Under the pieces are notes generated by a model. It worked only from the letters and a program-made list of their open reading frames with translations. It was not told where the DNA came from and did no database searches. A stretch of 64,000 nt of DNA from NCBI RefSeq assembly GCF_014838825.1, contig NZ_JACYMO010000001.1:1072830-1136829 (forward strand), given 5' to 3'. A program made the translations under genes and the position numbers. The DNA comes from Erwinia persicina (GTDB taxonomy: Bacteria > Pseudomonadota > Gammaproteobacteria > Enterobacterales > Enterobacteriaceae). This document shows positions 59,424-64,000 of the stretch, piece after piece; the stretch's first letter is position 1, and every line of letters begins with the position of its first letter.

Positions 59424-60602
59424 TTAACGTTTGTGATGTATATCATCTTCCGCCGGGGGTTTCTGTTCCGCAGAGAGTCCGGCAGCGGTCAGACGCCGCC
59501 ATAGCCACTCCACCGGCCCCTGACGGAAAGTCCGTAACCAGTAGTGAGAAAACAGCAGGTTAACGCACCAAATCAGCGGCGCGATCAGCAATAACTGCAG
59601 GCGGTTGAAGTGGTTAAACAAAGCAAAGTGGTTAAACAGCGTGGTGCAAATCAGCGTCTGTAACAGATAATTGCTCAGCGCCATACGGCCGACGGCACTG
59701 ACACTCAGCGTCAGACGCCAGCGCTGCAGCTGTGGCCACCAGCCAAAGCAGAGCGCGGCATAGCCCAGCGACTGCAGGGGTGCGCTGATCTCCCGCGGTA
59801 CCTGCAGGAAGAATCCGGCCCAGCGAAAGTCCCATTTGACGTACCACTGTAACGCAATTGACGCGGCCTCAATCAGCATCCCGAGGATCACCAGCTGTAT
59901 TCCGGTTCGACGGTAGTGTTGCAGACTCCAGCTGCCGCGCAGCCAGCCCGAACGCATTAACGCCGCCCCCAGCATCATCAGCCCGGCAAGCTGCCAGCCA
60001 TACTGTGCCGCCAGTGCCATCAGCGAGGAACCCAGCATATCCAGACGATTGGCCACCGCCTCCCAACCGCCGTGAGTGCGCCAGAACGTTTCATACTGGA
60101 CGTCGGCCGCTCCCGGCAGCCAGGAGCTGTTAGGCGTGTGTCCGGAGGACATACCCAGTACCACCAGCACCCCGCTGCCAATCAGATAGAGCATCACGCC
60201 GGTATTAAACAGCTGCCGCGTGCCGGGCACGTCGCGGATCATGCGCCAGGCAATCAGTCCGGTCAGGCCGTAGGCCAGCAGAATATCCCCCTCCCAGAGC
60301 AATAGCGCGTGCAGAAAGCCCAGGATCACCAGCCAGGAGAGGCGTGACTGTATCCAGCGCTTGCCACGCGGCAGCAGCAGTTGCAGCCCGCCGCCAAACA
60401 GGATGGCAAACAGCGTCAGGAATTTTGCCTGGGCGAAGAGATCCATGGCCGCCCATACGGCGAAATCAGACAGCGAGGGCAACCCCTGCCAGGCAGGATT
60501 AAGGTAGGCCGCTTTCGGCAGGCCAAAGGCGGTAATATTCAGCAGCAGAATGCCGAGAATGGCCAGCCCGCGAATAAAATCCAGAGGAAGAATACGGGAC
60601 AT
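59424..60602 (-). CDS. yeiB: DUF418 membrane protein YeiB
   Basis: This 392-residue protein (E. coli YeiB 385) has about ten membrane segments. It starts with the HGSNAT-like motif LPLDFIRGLAILGILLLNI and ends with a DUF418 domain (YAALCFGWWPQLQRWRLTLS, RMALSNYLLQTLICT). Such proteins are thought to be membrane acyltransferases or transporters; the function is not established. ATG 60602 (MSRILPLDF) is chosen over the 10-residue extension. It follows folE by 118 bp on the same strand, as in E. coli. Confidence 0.92.
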   Translation of the reverse strand: MSRILPLDFIRGLAILGILLLNITAFGLPKAAYLNPAWQGLPSLSDFAVWAAMDLFAQAKFLTLFAILFGGGLQLLLPRGKRWIQSRLSWLVILGFLHALLLWEGDILLAYGLTGLIAWRMIRDVPGTRQLFNTGVMLYLIGSGVLVVLGMSSGHTPNSSWLPGAADVQYETFWRTHGGWEAVANRLDMLGSSLMALAAQYGWQLAGLMMLGAALMRSGWLRGSWSLQHYRRTGIQLVILGMLIEAASIALQWYVKWDFRWAGFFLQVPREISAPLQSLGYAALCFGWWPQLQRWRLTLSVSAVGRMALSNYLLQTLICTTLFNHFALFNHFNRLQLLLIAPLIWCVNLLFSHYWLRTFRQGPVEWLWRRLTAAGLSAEQKPPAEDDIHHKR

Positions 60603-60635
60603 AAAAGGTTCCCCACAACGACGCTGCGGCAAGAA

Positions 60636-60658
60636 GGCGGACCGAAAAAGGGTCCGCC
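60636..60658. repeat. REP-like palindrome between folE and yeiB
   Basis: GGCGGACC and GGTCCGCC flank GAAAAAG, followed by CCGACAG. It shares its words with the elements at 34762 and 49343. A second imperfect stem (CCGGCCCC region) follows before folE. Confidence 0.6.
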
Positions 60659-60720
60659 CCGACAGGGGATAATGGCTGGCGCAAAGCCGGCCCCGAGGGA
60701 CCCGCCCGCGTCAGGCCCTG

Positions 60721-61386
60721 TTAACGATGGCGTACCGAGCGCAGAAACTCCTGGCGCGTATTCTGGCTGGACTTAAACAACCCGCCGAGCGACGTAGTGG
60801 TCGTGGCGCTGGTCGCATCACGAATACCCCGGGCTTTCACGCAGTAGTGAACGGCATCGATAGAGACCGCGACGTTATTGGTCCCGAGCAGGGTCTGCAA
60901 CGCCAGCAGGATCTGCTGAGTGAGGCGCTCCTGAACCTGCGGGCGCGAAGAGAAGAACTGCACGATACGGTTAATTTTCGACAGGCCAATGACTTTATCT
61001 TTTGGTATATACGCCACGGTCGCCCGGCCGTCGATAATCACAAAATGGTGTTCGCAGGTACTGGTCAGCGTGATATCCCGCACGGTGACCATCTCGTCCA
61101 CTTTCATTTTATTTTCAATCAGCGTGATTTTCGGGAAGTTGGCATAATCCAGTCCGGAAAAGACCTCATTCACATACATTTTAGCAATACGCTGCGGCGT
61201 TTCCGCCAGGCTGTCGTCTTCCAGATCAAGATTGAGCAGCTGCATAATTTCGGTCATATGACCCGCGATCAGCTGCCTGCGAGTGTCATCGTCCATTTCA
61301 CGTGCGGGTGCGCGCAGCGGGGTTTCCAGGCCACGGGCAACCAGTGCCTCATGAACCTGTGTGGCTTCCTGACTTAACGTCGCCAT
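60721..61386 (-). CDS. folE: GTP cyclohydrolase I
   Basis: This 221-residue enzyme (E. coli FolE 222) converts GTP to 7,8-dihydroneopterin triphosphate, the first step of folate synthesis. Zinc ligands are Cys111 and His114 in TSTCEHHF and Cys182 in HYCVKARG. The sequence [17 protein letters not shown] near the C-terminus is invariant. GGAGAAGA precedes ATG 61386; the open frame continues to 61581, but the extra sequence is not part of the family. It is upstream of yeiB, as in E. coli. Confidence 0.97.
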   Translation of the reverse strand: MATLSQEATQVHEALVARGLETPLRAPAREMDDDTRRQLIAGHMTEIMQLLNLDLEDDSLAETPQRIAKMYVNEVFSGLDYANFPKITLIENKMKVDEMVTVRDITLTSTCEHHFVIIDGRATVAYIPKDKVIGLSKINRIVQFFSSRPQVQERLTQQILLALQTLLGTNNVAVSIDAVHYCVKARGIRDATSATTTTSLGGLFKSSQNTRQEFLRSVRHR

Positions 61387-61513
61387 GTTTTTCTCTTCTC
61401 CGGCTGGTGTGACTGACCAGGTTAATGCAACCCGGTGGAATTTCTGAGGCGCTATTTTGGTACACATTTGGTGTCCGATCCAGTGAATCAGCGTATTTGT
61501 CATTGAAACCCTG

Positions 61514-62647
61514 TCACTCCGCCGCAGGCTCACGCCGCCACACCAGCGCACCCGCAACCACCAGGGCGGCCCCCGCCACATACAGCGCCGGTTCCAGCCG
61601 GTGCGTCAGCGCGGTAGAGAGTGCCGACAGCAACGGCCCCACCAGCTGCCCTACCGCATAACCGGTGGTCAGTAATCCGGCCAGATAGCGCGTATGCAAT
61701 GGGGCCAGTTCGCGCGCATACTGCAGGGAAAGCTGCACCACGCAGAGGAACCCGCCGCCAACCAGTGCCGATCCCAGCGCCAGCCCGCCCAGGCCCGGGA
61801 TCATATCAGAGGCAAATACCCCGACCGCCTGCACCCACAGCACCAGGGCCAGACGACGGTGGCTGCTGCCGAGGTGGCGGGTCAGGATACCAATGATGAT
61901 GCCGACCACCGCCGCCCCACCAAACACCGGCCAGACAAACTGGCTAATCAGGCCGGGAAAGCGCGTGGTCGCCATTTGCGCCAGGAACGTCGCGGGAAGG
62001 ATATAGCCAAAACCGGCCAGGCTGTAGCTCCATACCAACCGCCGGAGGCCGGAGGTCAGACGCAGGGGATCCGGGGCCGTTTCCGGGCGATGCAGCTGAC
62101 CGGTACGCGGCAGTGTTCGCGCTATCAGCATTACCAGGATCAGGGCCAGCACGCCGTAGGCAAACCAGGCCCAGGCGGCACTGACCTGCTGACTGTGCAG
62201 CCACACCGCCAGCATGCCGCTGATGAAAATCCCGGTACCCGGGCCAGCAAACACCGCGGCACTCAATCCGGGCCGCTGGTAGCGGTGCAGCTGCTCATTA
62301 CTCCACGCCGCAATCAGTACCATCGCCCAGCCGCTGGCCCAGCCCACCAGAAAGCGAACCAGCCCGTGCTGCCACGGGCCGGAGGCCCACGCCGACATCA
62401 GCGTCAGTATCACCGCCCCCCAGACGCCCGCCTGCAGACGCCACTCCACCCGCCGCGTCGCCCGCATCGCATCAAAGGAACCGCACAGGTAGCCCAGGTA
62501 GTTAAAGGCCGCCACCACGGCAGCGCTGGTCAGCGACAGCTGATGTTCGGCTATCATTAATGGCACCTGTGGCGTAAAGGCAAAGCGCCCTATTCCCATG
62601 GCCACCACCAGCGTCAGAAAAGCGCACAAAGCAACACGAACCGCCAT
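61514..62647 (-). CDS. YbfB/YjiJ-type MFS transporter
   Basis: This 377-residue, 12-segment MFS protein has the clade motif [14 protein letters not shown] near residue 18. AGGAG lies 6 bp before ATG 62647, which rules out the longer frame to 62683. The substrate is unknown. It is divergent from a LysR regulator with 100 bp between starts, a classical regulator/exporter pair. Convergence and overlap with folE are absent (127 bp gap). Confidence 0.87.
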   Translation of the reverse strand: MAVRVALCAFLTLVVAMGIGRFAFTPQVPLMIAEHQLSLTSAAVVAAFNYLGYLCGSFDAMRATRRVEWRLQAGVWGAVILTLMSAWASGPWQHGLVRFLVGWASGWAMVLIAAWSNEQLHRYQRPGLSAAVFAGPGTGIFISGMLAVWLHSQQVSAAWAWFAYGVLALILVMLIARTLPRTGQLHRPETAPDPLRLTSGLRRLVWSYSLAGFGYILPATFLAQMATTRFPGLISQFVWPVFGGAAVVGIIIGILTRHLGSSHRRLALVLWVQAVGVFASDMIPGLGGLALGSALVGGGFLCVVQLSLQYARELAPLHTRYLAGLLTTGYAVGQLVGPLLSALSTALTHRLEPALYVAGAALVVAGALVWRREPAAE

Positions 62648-62747
62648 TTTTAACTCCTGCCCTATTTTAGTTGCCATCAGCATGCGTGATGGTTAGAATC
62701 ACGGAAAGTGAATAATACTAACTAAGTTGCTTACGATAAGAGAATAA

Positions 62748-63626
62748 ATGGATCTGACCCAGCTAAAAATGTTCTGCGCCGTTGCCGACAGCGGTTCGCT
62801 GGTGCGGGCTGCCGAGCAGCTGCACCGGGTGCCATCAAACCTCACAACGCGCCTGCGTCAGCTTGAAGAAGAGCTGGGTACCGATCTGTTTATCCGCGAG
62901 AAGCAGCGTCTGCGGCTGTCACCGATGGGCCACAATTTCCTCTGCTATGCCCAACGCATTCTCACGCTGAGTGAAGAGGCGCTGAATATGGCGCACGGAG
63001 GCAAACCCGCAGGCAACTTTGCGCTGGGCTCAATGGAGAGCACCGCTGCAACACGGCTGCCGTCTCTGCTGGCGGAGTTTCACCAGCGCTACCCTGCCGT
63101 GAACCTGGCGCTCAGCACCGGCACTTCCGCCGAACTGATTGAAAGAGTGCGTATCGGCACCCTGGCCGCTGCGCTCGCCGATGGTCCGGTTAACGGCGAC
63201 GAACTGAACAGCTGCGTGGCGTTTCAGGAAGAGATGATACTGATCTCCAGCCTGGAGCATCCGTCGATTGTGACGCCCGGGGATGCCGCAGGCTGTACGC
63301 TGTTTGCCTTTCGTCCCGGCTGCTCCTACCGCGTACGTTTTGAAAACTGGTTCCGTGCTGCGAGCATTCAGCCGGGTAACGTAATGGAAATCCAGTCTTA
63401 CCACGCCATGCTGGCCTGCGTCGCCAGCGGAGGGGGAGTGGCCTTACTGCCGGCGGCGCTACTGGCGCAGATGCCCGGCCATGTTCGTGTGCGTCAGCAT
63501 CCACTGCCGCCCGAACTGCGCGATACCGAGACCCGACTGGTGTGGCGTCGCGATGCCTTCACACCGAATGTCGAGGCGCTGAAGTACCTGATTATTGAAC
63601 AATTTGATGAGAAGTCCAGCGATTAA
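62748..63626 (+). CDS. LysR-family transcriptional regulator
   Basis: This 292-residue protein has an N-terminal winged helix (LKMFCAVADSGSLVRAAEQL, then VPSNLTTRLRQLEEELG) and a type 2 periplasmic-binding-like effector domain. It probably controls the divergent MFS gene. frmA starts 61 bp after its stop on the same strand, so a link to formaldehyde detoxification is possible but unproven. The effector is unknown. Confidence 0.88.
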   Translation: MDLTQLKMFCAVADSGSLVRAAEQLHRVPSNLTTRLRQLEEELGTDLFIREKQRLRLSPMGHNFLCYAQRILTLSEEALNMAHGGKPAGNFALGSMESTAATRLPSLLAEFHQRYPAVNLALSTGTSAELIERVRIGTLAAALADGPVNGDELNSCVAFQEEMILISSLEHPSIVTPGDAAGCTLFAFRPGCSYRVRFENWFRAASIQPGNVMEIQSYHAMLACVASGGGVALLPAALLAQMPGHVRVRQHPLPPELRDTETRLVWRRDAFTPNVEALKYLIIEQFDEKSSD

Positions 63627-63675
63627 CAGCTGTTTTCGTCAAGCCTGGTTACGCTTATTACACTATTCCGAATGA

Positions 63676-64000
<325 letters not shown>

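Noticed and set aside
61387-61581. 65-residue N-terminal extension of FolE.
   Set aside because: FolE family length and the GGAGAAGA site support ATG 61386; the extension runs into the end of the MFS gene.

Overview
The window is chromosomal DNA of a gamma-proteobacterium of the order Enterobacterales, most likely an Erwinia/Pantoea-type member of the Erwiniaceae. The evidence is gene content and order: udk-dcd-asmA/yegH, yegE, yegD, mdtABCD-baeSR, yegQ, yegS, fbaB, thiMD, mrp/metG, yohJK-cdd, sanA, mglBAC-galS and yeiB-folE follow the E. coli K-12 yeg-to-yei order, and protein lengths are nearly identical to E. coli, but lineage-specific genes fill the gaps. Base composition is fairly GC-rich throughout, with one sharp exception inside metG. 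No rRNA, tRNA, CRISPR array, prophage or insertion sequence was seen.

Layout. 1-12.3 kb: core envelope and nucleotide genes (yegH; udk-dcd-asmA), a PAP2-type membrane protein, the diguanylate cyclase yegE with an unusual leader, a large ankyrin-like membrane protein where E. coli has alkA, and the Hsp70-like yegD. 12.3-25.9 kb: an MFS transporter, an aldo/keto reductase, and the tightly overlapping mdtABCD-baeSR efflux and envelope-stress operon. 25.9-28.7 kb: an ERIC-type repeat, yegQ, a probable CyaR small RNA under CRP control, and yegS. 28.8-34.8 kb: a five-gene rspA-rspB-MFS-ydfI-rspR hexonate cluster, in the slot that holds the gat genes in E. coli. 34.8-37.8 kb: fbaB and the thiMD salvage operon behind a TPP riboswitch. 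37.8-45.9 kb: accessory genes (AraC regulator/pdxI, XRE-cupin regulator/azlCD, LysR regulator/pirin, wrbA, GNAT, TRIC-type channel, one small orphan). 45.9-54.2 kb: mrp, metG, yohJK, cdd, maeA, sanA. 54.2-60.6 kb: the mglBAC galactose ABC transporter with its regulator galS and clear CRP and Gal operator sites, then yeiB. 60.7-64 kb: folE, an MFS/LysR divergent pair and the first 104 codons of frmA.

How genes work together. BaeSR is encoded in the operon whose RND pump it is expected to control. The rsp cluster holds uptake, C5 oxidation/reduction, dehydration and a GntR regulator, enough for import and entry of a hexonate or uronate derivative into the 2-keto-3-deoxygluconate route. ThiM and ThiD salvage thiamin precursors under TPP control. 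MglBAC imports galactose under CRP and GalS.

Most striking observations: (1) a segment of about 440 bp inside metG is markedly AT-rich, uses different codons and adds about 22 residues to the anticodon-binding domain, so metG looks like a recombinant mosaic; (2) nested, mutually exclusive inverted repeats lie just upstream of the yegE start; (3) a divergent CyaR-like sRNA locus follows yegQ; (4) repeated CGTTCG operator-like words control the XRE/azlCD divergent promoter; (5) a family of REP-like palindromes is dispersed between genes.
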